NCBI GenBank assembly: GCA_027596195.1
Contig: JADGJG010000030.1
Coordinates: forward strand, 1 to 64,000
Source of the DNA: Podochytrium sp. JEL0797
Taxonomy: Eukaryota; Chytridiomycota; Chytridiomycetes; Chytridiales; Chytriomycetaceae
Reading direction: 5' to 3'
Length of the DNA: 64,000 nucleotides
How positions within the stretch are numbered: position 1 is the stretch's first letter; each line of letters starts with the position of its first letter. Below are positions 33,819 to 44,039 of the stretch, piece after piece. The notes under the pieces are model-generated. The model was not told the DNA's origin, made no database searches, and saw only the letters and a program-made list of their open reading frames with translations. Both the position numbers and the translations under genes were made by a program.

Positions 33819-35441
33819 TTATTCATTCGCCACGCCAGGTCCTCTGCATCGTCCTTTTTCGTGTCGTCGTAATCCATCAGTTCTGAAACAAATGATGACG
33901 GATAACATTACTCATTTGGACGACGCAATGAAAAGGAATAAATACCTTTTGAACGTTTGTCCACAAACAAGACACTTGATTTCCGTCTCGGGTCCGCGCG
34001 GGTGTATCGAACTCACGTGTCTTTTGTAATCATGCTTTCTCAAGAACTTGAGAAAAGGGAAGGATCAGGGAATTGCAAACCCAAGAAACGCGCTTTTCAA
34101 AATGCCTCACCGATCGCCCACAATCTGCACAAATAAATGTCTTTGTCGACATCGACGCCCTCCCCTTCTCCACCCCACCCCCGCGCCTCGGACTCCCCAT
34201 ACTCGAAGCCCCCGTCGAAGTCTGACTGCCCCCAAACAAACTGCCCTCCCCATCACTCGAATAATGGTCCAGATACCCACCCCCACCTCCGGGACTAGCG
34301 AGGAAATCGAAATTGAACAACGGGTCCATTGGCATGCCTAGCGTGTCGAGGGGTGAAGGGGATTGATGCGTTGTGGAGGTGATGCTGGATAAACTGCTGT
34401 GTGGTGGTGGTTGTGGTGGTTGTGGTGGGAGGCCCATGTCTGTGTAGGTCTGGAACGCGTTCATGGGGTCGGATCCGGCGCTGACGGGAGAAGTGGCGGA
34501 GTTCCGCTGATGTGGGGGGACCAAAAGGAAGTGCTGATTATCCCTGTTTGAACATGGAACAAATTAGCCCCCGCCTGCGTGACGCGGCAATCAAAAAAAA
34601 ACCCCAAAGAGAAAGACACACACTTTCCGCCTCCACCTCCCCCTCCGCCGCCTCCGCCAACAATCAACGATACACCACTGAACTTCGACTTTGCAGAAGT
34701 AGACACACCACCTGAAACCCTCCCACGACCCATACTAGTCGCCTTCTTTCCTCCCGTGGACAAGACTTGACCCAAATCAGTGGAATACTCTTCCGCCTCG
34801 TCCTCCGACTCTCTACCCGCATGCATGCTTTTCGATTGTTTGGAGAGCCAGGAGGATGCTGAAATTCCGAGGGACGGTGATCGTTCTTTGGTGGTGGAAG
34901 CGATTACCCTCTTTGGCGGTAGATGCGCAGGTGCAGACGACGGGACACTCGGTCCCGTGCCAAACACGTTGAATCGATGCCAGGGGTTCGACTGGCGTTG
35001 TTGGGTCTGGGGGTATGGATGCTGGCACGGTTGTTGACTCTCTCGTTGCTGTTGAGTCGGTGCAAAAGCGGACGACGGATTCGTGCCCAAATTCGCAGCC
35101 ACGAGTGGAAACGGATCGAGATTGAACGTCCTATTATCCACCTCATTCACTGCAGAAAACTCTGGAAACAGCATCGGGTCCTCGAACGAATGCATAAACT
35201 CGGCACTCGTTGGGTGTGATGATTCCATCCCCATCATGCTCGAAAAGGTCGGGTCCTCCGCCTCCGTGTCGAAGGTGTTTTGGAGCTGTCGGTGGTGATG
35301 CGCCGAGTTTCCCTGGGACACGGGAAGGCCGAGGTTCGTGTTTACTGCGGCGGCTGCGAGGGAGAGCCGTTGGGTCGGGGTGAGGGTGGAGACGAGGGCG
35401 AGGGCGAGGAGGTCAAAGTCGTCGTCTTCGGTGTTGGCCAT
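33819..35441 (-). CDS. C2H2 zinc-finger protein B
   Basis: Exons complement(33819..33882, 33946..34046, 34111..34543, 34624..35441), 471 residues from MANTEDDDFDLLAL. The N-terminal LVSTLTPTQRLSLAAAAVN resembles LVASLSPEQRLALASEAMN in paralogue A, a shared conserved helix. The middle is Pro/Ser/Gly-rich with a 12-glycine run. The fingers are CADCGRS/FLRKHDYKRHVSSIH (C-x2-C-x12-H-x4-H) and KCLVCGQTFKR/TDGLRRHEKGRC. The introns fall at exactly the same codons as in A and C. The gene ends GPGVANE. Target genes unknown. Confidence 0.8.
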
Positions 35442-36120
35442 TCGAATAACGCAAGGGAAGGGAGGGGTGGGTTTTTTGGTTGGGGGCTGAAGAAGCTGAG
35501 AATACGGCGGGGGCTGAAGGGGGAGAAAAGCACGCGGCGCGTAAAACGGTGAGTTGAGGGTCAAGGAGATTGCCGTTTTTGATATCACAGATTTTGAGGC
35601 ACCCGTGTGAATAATCTGGTACCCGACCACACTGGCGCAATGTTAAAAAATGTGAAAACCCCCCGATGGATCTCGGTACCCAAATGAGATTTTTCTGGTT
35701 TGGACACGCCCAATCAAACAAACGCGTTGTTTCGCCCTAATTCTATCAAAGGAAAATCAACAATGCTGTACTCGTAAAGAAGGGCGGTGGGAGTATCTAG
35801 AGAGTGGATTGATTTTTTACGGATGGTTTTTTTTTGGGCATAATTTGAGAGAGCTGTCGCTTTTGGTTATTTTCATTGGAGGGAGGGAAATAACAGGCCA
35901 CTTCCGATATTTATCCGCTTTTTAGGCTGGGTGGTCGGAGAGATAATGGAATCCTTAAAAAGCCCGGCATGGCATTAAAATTTTGAGTGCGACGGACCAG
36001 GAGGCACCCCCACAACAAAGAATAAGAGGGAAAGGGCCGCCGTTTCGTAAACAGCAACAAGGTCTAGTGCTGTAATAATGAAGCAGTATGATTGAAGAAA
36101 GGAGGAAGGGAGAAAGGGAT
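35442..36120. other. intergenic upstream of zinc-finger gene B
   Basis: 679 bases, presumed promoter of gene B and 3' region of gene C. Contains T-rich tracts near 35,815-35,840. No gene seen. Confidence 0.5.
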
Positions 36121-37381
36121 TCATCCATCCCCACCAGGTCCTCTACACCGCCCCTTCTCATGCTTACGCAATGCATCCATTCTATCCCCCCAAGATGTTC
36201 ATATTAGAATGCAACAACGCTTGGCGCGCGATTCAGGGGGAAAATCACCTCTTGAAAGTCTTGCCGCAAGATTGGCACCAAATCTCGGATTCCACCATCT
36301 GATGCATCGTATGCATGTGTCGTTTGTAGTCGTGGTTTCGAATGAACTGGTGTAAGAAGTGGGGGGGCGGTGAGCAGGCAGCGGGCGACAACTCGCGAGA
36401 GTCGATTCGAAACTCTCTCACCAATCTCCCACACTCGCCGCACACGAACGTCTTGGTTGGCCTCGCATTCATCTCATCTCCTTTCCCACCATGGCTCTCC
36501 TCTCGCACATCTCTCAGAGCGGCGTTGTTGCGAGTCTCCGCCGCGACCCGGGAACCGCCTGCCTCCTGGCCCGGATTGGACGTATCGGTGATTGCCTCTT
36601 CCAACCACACGTGCCCCGCGCTTCCGATATCTTCGAGATCGTAGTTGAGTTCCATCCAATCGTCTTGTTGGGGGTGGTTGAAAGTAGCCTGTGCCGGGAA
36701 ATCACGCAACGAGACTCCATTAAGCGCGGTACCCGCCTTCAAGTCGACGACCGGAAACGTTCCAACCGACTCATTCCGTGTTCGTATGAGGTCGTTGTCG
36801 AAATTCCAAATCCCGGCAGGCAAGTGTTGGATAGCAGGCTCGTCGACCAGCGGACTTGGATGGAGGATTCGATTCTGTATTTGAACACGATTCGCGTATT
36901 CTTCATGTCCTTGATTTCCTCCTTCGAAACGATTGGAACTCCGCGAGTGGAACGAATTCATGGATTCGGAGTCCGGCACGGGTCGTGGTGGTTGTTCATG
37001 GGTGCTTTGAGGATTCTCGACGCGACGATGGAGTTCGGAAAGCCTGAGGAATTGACTGCGCATGTGGGCGGCCGCGTTCATTGGTGGGACTGGTGTCCGA
37101 TTATTCATCGAGATTCGGGGATCCGAAGGAATTTGAAACGGGGAAGTGTTGAATTGCGGTGGGAGTTGATTGATGGCGACTGTATGTTGCTGGGTGTGGT
37201 GGATGACTGGAGTCACAAGACGGTCGTTGCCGGTGGAAGGAACGAATGGGTGGTTTAGCAGGCTCTCTGGGTGTGATTGCGGATATTCTTGCACTGGAAA
37301 CTGGTGTTGCAGGGAATGCCGGTGTTTCGGAGCAAGTTTCGGGTTTCCTTTGGTGAGGAATGAGTTGTTGACTTGCATCAT
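36121..37381 (-). CDS. C2H2 zinc-finger protein C
   Basis: Exons complement(36121..36181, 36249..36346, 36422..37381), 372 residues from MMQVNNSFLTKGNP. The frame is open further upstream to 37636 but without ATG. N-terminal 280 residues are Pro/Asn/His-rich and probably disordered. Fingers: CGECGRL/FIRNHDYKRHMHTMH (C-x2-C-x12-H-x4-H) and WCQSCGKTFKR/MDALRKHEKGRC. Intron positions match A and B. It lacks the TPxQRLxLA helix shared by A and B, so it is the most diverged of the trio or has an unfound 5' exon. Downstream neighbour of SWC4 on the same strand. Confidence 0.77.
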
Positions 37382-37632
37382 CTGAAAACGGTACCACGAG
37401 CCGACGAGTTTTTGACTGTTTCGGATGCGCCACTGTTGTCCATCACACGCAAGGCCAATTAGGAATGCAATGCCCAATGATGAGAGAGTGGCCTTGGAGG
37501 CTGAACAAGAAAGTGGGGGCTGAGCGCCAAGAAAGTTATTTTTGCCTTCCGTGTCCAAGGAGCCCAAAGAAAATCCTAAGAGATTATTTAATCGCGTTAT
37601 ATTCTTGCCTTCTCTCAACACCAAAACCAGAG

Positions 37633-39229
37633 TCAATGAACCCGCGCCTTCTTGATCACACTCCCAGCCCCCCCCCCCCCAAAACTCTTCCTCTTCCGCC
37701 TCGCCTCCGCAGCATCATACTCATCCCCACTCTCACTCTCCAACATCCCCGCAGACCCACCATTCATTTTCGACCCCACATGCGGCCTCTCCCCCGAAAG
37801 AATCATGCGCTTACGGTCCCGCAACGCCTGAATATCCGCCTCACTCTTTTCAATCGTTTTTTTAATGTCGAGGAGGACGAGAAGGTTGCATCGCACTTCA
37901 TCCGCCGCGTTGCAGACGTTGATGTTGGGAAAGTTGGGCGGGTTCGCGAGGTTGTATTCTTCGAGGAGGTCTTTGAATTTGGCTTGCAGATTCGACGCGC
38001 GTGGTGTCACAAGTTTGTGGCCGCGGAGGAAGACTCCTTGCGGGAGTTCTTTTCTGGCAAGGGCTGAAGCTGTGTTGTTTGCAGGCGGTGAGAATCTACA
38101 AATGAAAGACACTTTTGGGTTGGGGGGACTCACAAGAATCGTGAGCGGGTACCGCTGACCGTCTTCTTTGTTCGGGTGCCGCGCTGGAACCGTCCAGGGG
38201 TCGCCTCTGCTTCTTCTGCAGGGGAACCAAAATTACGCGTCGTCAATAATTGCGAAACCCCCTCGTAAATAAACATCCTCTCTCACCCTAGAATCCGCCA
38301 ACAACGCACTCGGAACCCCCGGAATCACAGGCAACACCATCGGAGTCGCGAGCTCGTGGTTCGACAGAATCCGTGTCAAATAATCGCGTTCACAGGCCCA
38401 CTTGCGTTCATGCAGTTCGCGCCGTTTCAACTCGTGGAACAAATACTCTTCTTCTTTGATGGCTTCCGGGGTGCGGTTGTAGAGTGTGTTGAGGTTGAGT
38501 TTGCGTTGAATGTCGCGTTGTTTGTCGTATTTGAAGACGGGTTGGAGAATGGGGGTGGACGCGGATCGGGCGATTTGGAGTTTTCCGGAAACGTCGTAGT
38601 ATCTCTCTTTGAGGTCCTGCAGTTGGATGTCAGCGAGTCGAGCGCTGTGATTCAATGGCCAAATATACCTCGACGGATCGTGTCTTTCCCTCCACCTCGT
38701 AGCGATCCGCAATGACAATAAACTTGAGGCTGAATTGTCGACACATATCGATCAGATAGTCGGTTTCCTGTTTGGGCCAATCGGGATCTGAGGAGAAAAG
38801 GCGTTCGAAGAGCCGTCAGTCGGTTGACAGCAGTGGAGCCTGGACTCACTTTGAAGATGTGTCGAGTATTCCTCCTCTGTGTATTGCGGGATGTTGAGGG
38901 ACGGTGTTGCTGTCGCAGCTGGTGCGGAAGCATGGAATCAGTTTCGCCCAACAGAAAGCACGGCCAACGCACCTCTTGCCGGCTCGTCCTCTCTCACCCA
39001 GTGCTTGAGTTTGAGGTTATCAGACCTTCCCGGCTGAGTAAACTCTGCGTGGATCCTGCGCGGAGTTCAGCACAACACACCCCACACTCGCACGCAATCC
39101 TCACCACTTCCTCGGCTTTGCCGCCATCGCCGCCGCAGAGTCCCAGAAGGCATCCGAGAATGTCAAGGGCGGGACACCGCCCGTCTGCAACGCCACAAAG
39201 TCGAGCATTTCCTGTGTGTGGCCATCCAT
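37633..39229 (-). CDS. SWC4: SWC4/DMAP1 homologue, SWR1/NuA4 chromatin-complex subunit
   Basis: Exons complement(37633..38095, 38134..38215, 38310..38616, 38669..38787, 38850..38918, 38973..39055, 39105..39229) sum to 415 residues from MDGHTQEMLDF. Diagnostic regions in order: KWIHAEFTQPGRSDNLKLKH; QYTEEEYSTHL; the SANT/Myb-like DPDWPKQETDYLIDMCRQF, then IVIADRYE and DLKERYYDVSGKLQIAR; RTPEAIKEEEYLFHELKRRE; and the C-terminal LLVLLDIKKTIEKSEADIQ. Family knowledge: this subunit is shared by the SWR1 H2A.Z-exchange and NuA4 acetyltransferase complexes in the nucleus and binds chromatin. Odd: one intron (38,096-38,133) is only 38 nt, and the exon 5/6 join was chosen because it is the one that keeps frame. 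A 13-C run at 37,668-37,680 encodes glycines near the end. Confidence 0.83.
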
Positions 39230-39248
39230 GTTTGGATTGGAGTTTTTT

Positions 39249-39673
39249 TTATTCGCCTTTCACGGCCTCGCTCCTGCGAATCGCATCGACAATATGCAAA
39301 GGAATATCTGCCTTTACGCCCTTTCCATAATCATACGTTACAATCGTCGAGATTCCCTCCGCCACCACCGCCTCGTCCTTGTGGTTCACAATGCGGCAGA
39401 CCTGGTTGAACCGGTCCTTCTTCAGCGAATCCAAATCAACCTTGACTCCAACAGTGACTGCATTCATGTTTTTACTTGTTTAGAATTCGAAAGAATTAAA
39501 AAGGGGAAAGCGAAACGCGTGAATCACCGGTATCTGGATATGTGACAACCCGCTTATAATTCAAACTGATTGACTTCACAATCGGCCCCACCGATTTGTG
39601 GTCAGGCGCTTTGATGAATTGCTCGCTCTGTTCCGCCGTCAATCCAACTTTGGCTCCGATTTGCTCAAAGTGG
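39249..39673 (-). pseudogene. 3' half of a hotdog thioesterase gene split by a transposon
   Basis: Exons complement(39249..39457, 39528..39673). Coding resumes exactly at the target-site duplication: HFEQIGAKVGLTAEQ, then SLNYKRVVTYPDT, intron of 70 nt, VTVGVKVDLDSLKKDRFNQV and an end at AVKGE. No stop or frameshift is seen. The 5' half lies at 47,459-47,761 on the other side of the KDZ element. Removing the element and one 8-bp repeat restores a frame of 200 codons (199 residues), so the disruption looks recent. Confidence 0.85.
39666..39673. repeat. 8-bp target-site duplication, left copy
   Basis: CAAAGTGG immediately precedes the terminal CACCTAG of the element; the identical octamer follows the right end at 47451-47458. 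Confidence 0.93.
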
Positions 39674-39793
39674 CACCTAGCTCATCGAACCCTACTGACA
39701 ATAGTCAAACGGTTTTTACAATTTTTTACTGAGAAAGTCAGCCTCAACCGGCCCGGTTCCACCAGGTTCACTTTGGGAGGAGATCTGTGACTC
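39674..39793 (+). repeat. left terminal inverted repeat of KDZ element
   Basis: 120 bases beginning CACCTAGCTCATCGAACCC. Identical to the reverse complement of 47331-47450 except one A/C difference at 39778. Confidence 0.93.
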
Positions 39794-39834
39794 TACGAAA
39801 AAAAATCAAACACCCCTTTCTTTCCTCTTGAACA

Positions 39835-42800
39835 ATGGGCAAACTCGCATTGAAGAAGGCCGAGAAGCCTTTGTCGAAAAAGGCAAGATCGAAGCTCACC
39901 CCGCTCGATCGATTGAGTCTCGCTCAGCTCGAGCTGATCCCGCCCAATGAATCCTTGGATACCAAAATCAATGAGCTCGCCCAAACCATTCGTCGAACGC
40001 TAGAGGAACAGCGAACCCGCGCTGCCGAGCAACAACCTCTTCTGCTTGCCAAGAAGGCAAATCGCCCACTTATTCTTCCTGCGCCATATGTAGAGGCCGA
40101 CGAACCGGAAGAACACGACGCGAACGAATATGACTTCGACTCAAGGGATCTTGAACCTTCTTTGGGTCTTTCACCGCACGAGCTTCAGACGATTCGAGAC
40201 GCGCTCGGTATTTCTCCAGCTACTGTCGAAACCTTGTTTGGACGCAACTCGAGCGGTGTGCAACCCAGTTCAACATCTAGCAAACACGCCAAATTGAGGC
40301 AGACACAACTCGACGACTTTGCCCTCGAGCTTCCTCATTTAATCGAGGCTTTCGTTTCCTCTGCAGTTCATTCAGATATTTCTGCTGGATTATTCTGCTC
40401 GTTTTGCCCAAATGACGCCGAGTTTCGTTGTGCCGTGTGTCGCGACCTCAGTCTTCAGTCCTTGTTCTGCCACAATCATGCGCTGCACCACACCAACGCA
40501 TGCTTTCACGAGCTTTTGGATTCGTCTGGTCAAGCCGCCGTGTTTGCGGCCTCGAGCCATGCCATGTTCTGCGGGTGCGTCTCGCAATCCAAAAGCGCGA
40601 AAGTTCGCGTGTACGGGTTCGGATACGGAAGCGAAGTGGTGGTCACCGCATGCAGTGATCATAGTATATCATGGACGTTGATGCGAAACGGATACATGTG
40701 CAGCAGTGCAAATCGGCCAGGTTCGCATTTGTTGCGGCGTTTGTTTCTTCCTCATCTCACGCCAAACCCCAAGCATACGCGTTCTCCAAGGACGTCATGG
40801 AGAGGTCTCGCCACGAAAGGGAGCAGAATTTGTCACACCAGTCCTGCTTTCGCTGCAGCAACATTCCACTTGGTCCCGAGCAGATGGAGTCCAACCTCAT
40901 CAAATATTTTAGCGCTGCGCTGCAGCAGTACTGTTTGATATCGAATCAAGTGTATTACGGATGCATCTTTGAAGAGGTGGTGGATGAGTTTGGCCCTGGA
41001 AGAACTATTTGCCCGTGCAAGGGGTCGAGTGTTCGGCGTCAGGGGAATGTTGTTATCAAGGTATGAAGTTTAATCACTCTTCTGAATGTTGGCTCACAGT
41101 TTTTTGTGTGCAGGCGGTTGATGGTTTCATGTCTGCCAAGAGTCTCACAGTCGCATCTGGTGGAGGGGGCGATTTTCGCCAGTCCAAGTTCTCCTCCCAG
41201 TATTTCCGTCGGGCCATTGACTGCACGCAAGGAGAAAAGTCGACTGCTCCTTCTGCTACTCCATGCGGTCACAACATTCGAGCTGGCCATGAGGATTCCA
41301 AAACAACCAAGTCGAGTCGGTACAAAATCAACGGAATTTTTTTCGATGTGTGCGCTCATGAGCTTTATGGGTACATTATGGGTAAGAGTTGGTTTCAGTG
41401 ATCGACTGTTTCTCATTTGTTTATTGGTCATAGATATTTCGAAAGGCGAGGGACTCAAATATTTGGATACGCTCAATCTCCAAACCCATTATGAATACAA
41501 GCAACCGATCCCCGAAGCGCTTTCAAACGCACTCATTCAAGCCAATCCCCAGCTTGTCCGGAAATCAGGACACTTGGAGACTGGAGGCATTGTTTTGCCG
41601 ACTGGGTTCATTTTCGGATTCAGAGACGACGAAACCGCGAGCTTTGACAGAAGTGGGGAGGAAGGGACCCTTCGAGATCTTAATGTTTACGATAACCCCT
41701 GCTCTTATCGCGCTCATTGTTCGGTGTGTTGTATACTTCCCTTCCATGATTTCTGACTTGCGCTTTTTAGAAACACGAATTCTGTGGTACTCCTTATGCC
41801 ATAGCAGCTCCCGCCATGCACATATACGCTCACGATGCATCCTGCCGGCCAAGATTCAACCCCAGCCATCGACTTGGCTACGGAACGAAAGATTGGGAAG
41901 GTCAAGAACGAAACAACAACTTGATGAAGCCAGGTGGGTCTCTCTGCCAAGAATCACATTTATTCTAAATTATTTATTCGGAATACAGGCATGGGTGCGC
42001 TCCAACGCATGACGTCTTGGAACCGTGAGAAGTGCATTTCTGAAAAGGCTGACACCATCAACCGAATGAAGCTTTCTTTCCTGCTCCCCACTATTGAGTC
42101 TCAAATTCTTGATTCCATGAAGAGTGAGTTCTTGACTTTGTCCTGATTGCCCTTATGTTGCGTGAATTCTAATCAGCGATTGCAGACATGCATGAACTCG
42201 CCAAAACGATTGATGGTCCTGTTGGAACCTATGAAGCCACCTTCCTCGACAACAAGGAGCTGAGAAAGAGCCTGTTCACGTCTCGGACAAGGGCTGCCAC
42301 CTTGAAGAAATCGGCTGCGACAAGTCGCGAACATCTGGTCGAGCTCAAACATTTCCTCGAACGAAGCGCAGCCTCTATTCGCGAGATGGATGAGAAATGC
42401 AAACGGCATGGCTCTTCCGCTGGGGGCACGGCGCTGGTGTCTTCTCTCAAGTCCAAAACGCGAAAGGAGTACAAGAAACTGGTTGATGGTTTGGAGGTGT
42501 ACAACAAAGCCGCTCAAGATTTGGAGTTCGACATTCCAGCTTTCCTGCGCGATGTCGAAATGGAAGACACTGGAGATGACGACGCAGAGGACGACGTCAA
42601 CCTTGAGCTTGAGCTTCCCACCATTTCGGCATCGAATTCCGGCTCCACACCTTCCTTCAAACCGCTGGTTGTGCAAGACATTTTCGACTCGATCTCTGAC
42701 TCCAGCTTCAACGACAAGCCCGTGTACAAGTGGTGGAGAAACGCTGAGACGCTGTATTTTCTTTGGCTGGATCTGCACAACTTTCTGCACTTTTATGCAG

Positions 42801-43048
42801 AAAAGTTTGAAGGCTTCTGGGCTTTGACTGATCGGTGTGTATTGGCGATTGATGCTCGAAACGTTGCATTCTCAAATGCTGCTCGGTTGCTTGTTGCAAA
42901 CAAGAAATCACATGACCTCAAGTTTGTCGAGCGAACAAGGGTGTTGCTGGAGTGGTTTGAAAGCCACATTCTCTTCCCAGGTGATGCCTTGAAGCAAGTG
43001 GAGGATGGGTTTTACAATGGGATTCATAAGGGGGCGGATATTCTTTGA
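39835..43048 (+). CDS. KDZ-family transposase
   Basis: Exons 39835..40720, 40774..41060, 41114..41381, 41434..41723, 41771..41933, 41989..42123, 42186..43048 sum to 963 residues. The N-terminus is Lys-rich and acidic. Residues about 186-250 hold a Cys/His cluster of the CxC type that accompanies KDZ transposases (FCSFCPNDAEFRCAVCRD, then FCHNHALHHTNACFHEL and FCGC). Then come TLMRNGYMCSSANRPAYAFS, GIFFDVCAHELYGYIMDISK and GEGLKYLDTL. The conserved catalytic region near residue 600-625 is MHIYAHDASCRPRFNPSHR and GYGTKDWEGQERNNN, with MTSWNRE after it. The D-W-E of this region fits the family's acidic catalytic residues of the RNase H f old. The C-terminal half is helical and ends in a WWRNAETLYFLWL region. 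All introns are 47-62 nt GT-AG. Acts in the nucleus on the element ends. Confidence 0.88.
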
Positions 43049-44039
43049 TGGAAAATAAATTTGAAAAGATAATTAGTAGGATTATTTTTGGCTGTGGCAA
43101 TCTATCCCAAAACGAGGGGAAGGGGGGGGGGGGGGGGGGTTGGTGTTGGTGTTGGTGTTGGGCACACGTGACTTTTGTGAAATTCGAGACACGATTTCGC
43201 GCGTTGCCCACCTCTCAACGCGTCAATTTGCTCGCCAGTGAAAGAAATAAATGAACCGCATGCTTTGTACCAAAATGGGACGAAGTGCGCCAATCCCCCA
43301 GTTCACGAACCTCAACCCCGAAGTTCTCGCGGCTGGGATGGGTATTGACAAGCGCAAATCGAATGAAATAATTGGTTTTTGCTGGGGATCGCATGGGGCG
43401 GACCCTCCATTGATTGTTTTTATTTCCGACAATTAACAAACGCAGGAGAAAGCTATTTTTACCGCCACGCAAGGGAAACACGCACAATAAGGTTCAGAAT
43501 TCGGGAGACAGCTTATCAAGCTGTATAGATTAGTTGATTCTGAAATGGTTTTAATCGGATATTTAAAAATATCCACCAATGTCGTCCATCTCAACTTTCC
43601 GTGAAACGCGTCCGGTATTCACTGAAAATGAATATAATTCTGTGAGATTAAGTGGAAGTATTAAGCAGGCTATGCTGAAAAGAATGCGAGCATTTTGAAC
43701 CATCTAGAGCAAATAACGATTGAGCATGAGCCATTTGAATGACAGTATTTTTGTAATTTTTTAGAAAACGTGTTGTGCGCCATGGTCAAGGCATGGAAAC
43801 AGAAATCTTCCGTAATTAAAAAGAAAGTTTGAATGTTGAAGATGCGATAGCATCAATAATCACGCCGATCGGATAATTATTCGTTGTGGGATGACCCAAA
43901 GACGGTGGGGAATCGAACCTTTTGAGACCCACATTTTCAGCGACAATGCACCCCATTGATGCATGCAGCCTTTCCAGACATTATTTCCCTTTCACAAGCA
44001 GTAATAAACCATTCACATGATTTCTGTGATGCAAGTTAT
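43049..44039. other. non-coding centre of the KDZ element
   Basis: 991 bases between the two convergent stop codons. Contains an 18-G run (43,122-43,139) followed by about four GTTGGT units. The rest is AT-rich with no supported gene. A T-loop-like GGTTCGATTCCCC on the minus strand near 43,910 lacks the other tRNA arms. Confidence 0.6.

Noticed and set aside
43870..43960. tRNA-like T-loop (GGTTCGATTCCCC) on the minus strand
   Set aside because: T stem does not pair and no matching acceptor, D or anticodon arms were found.
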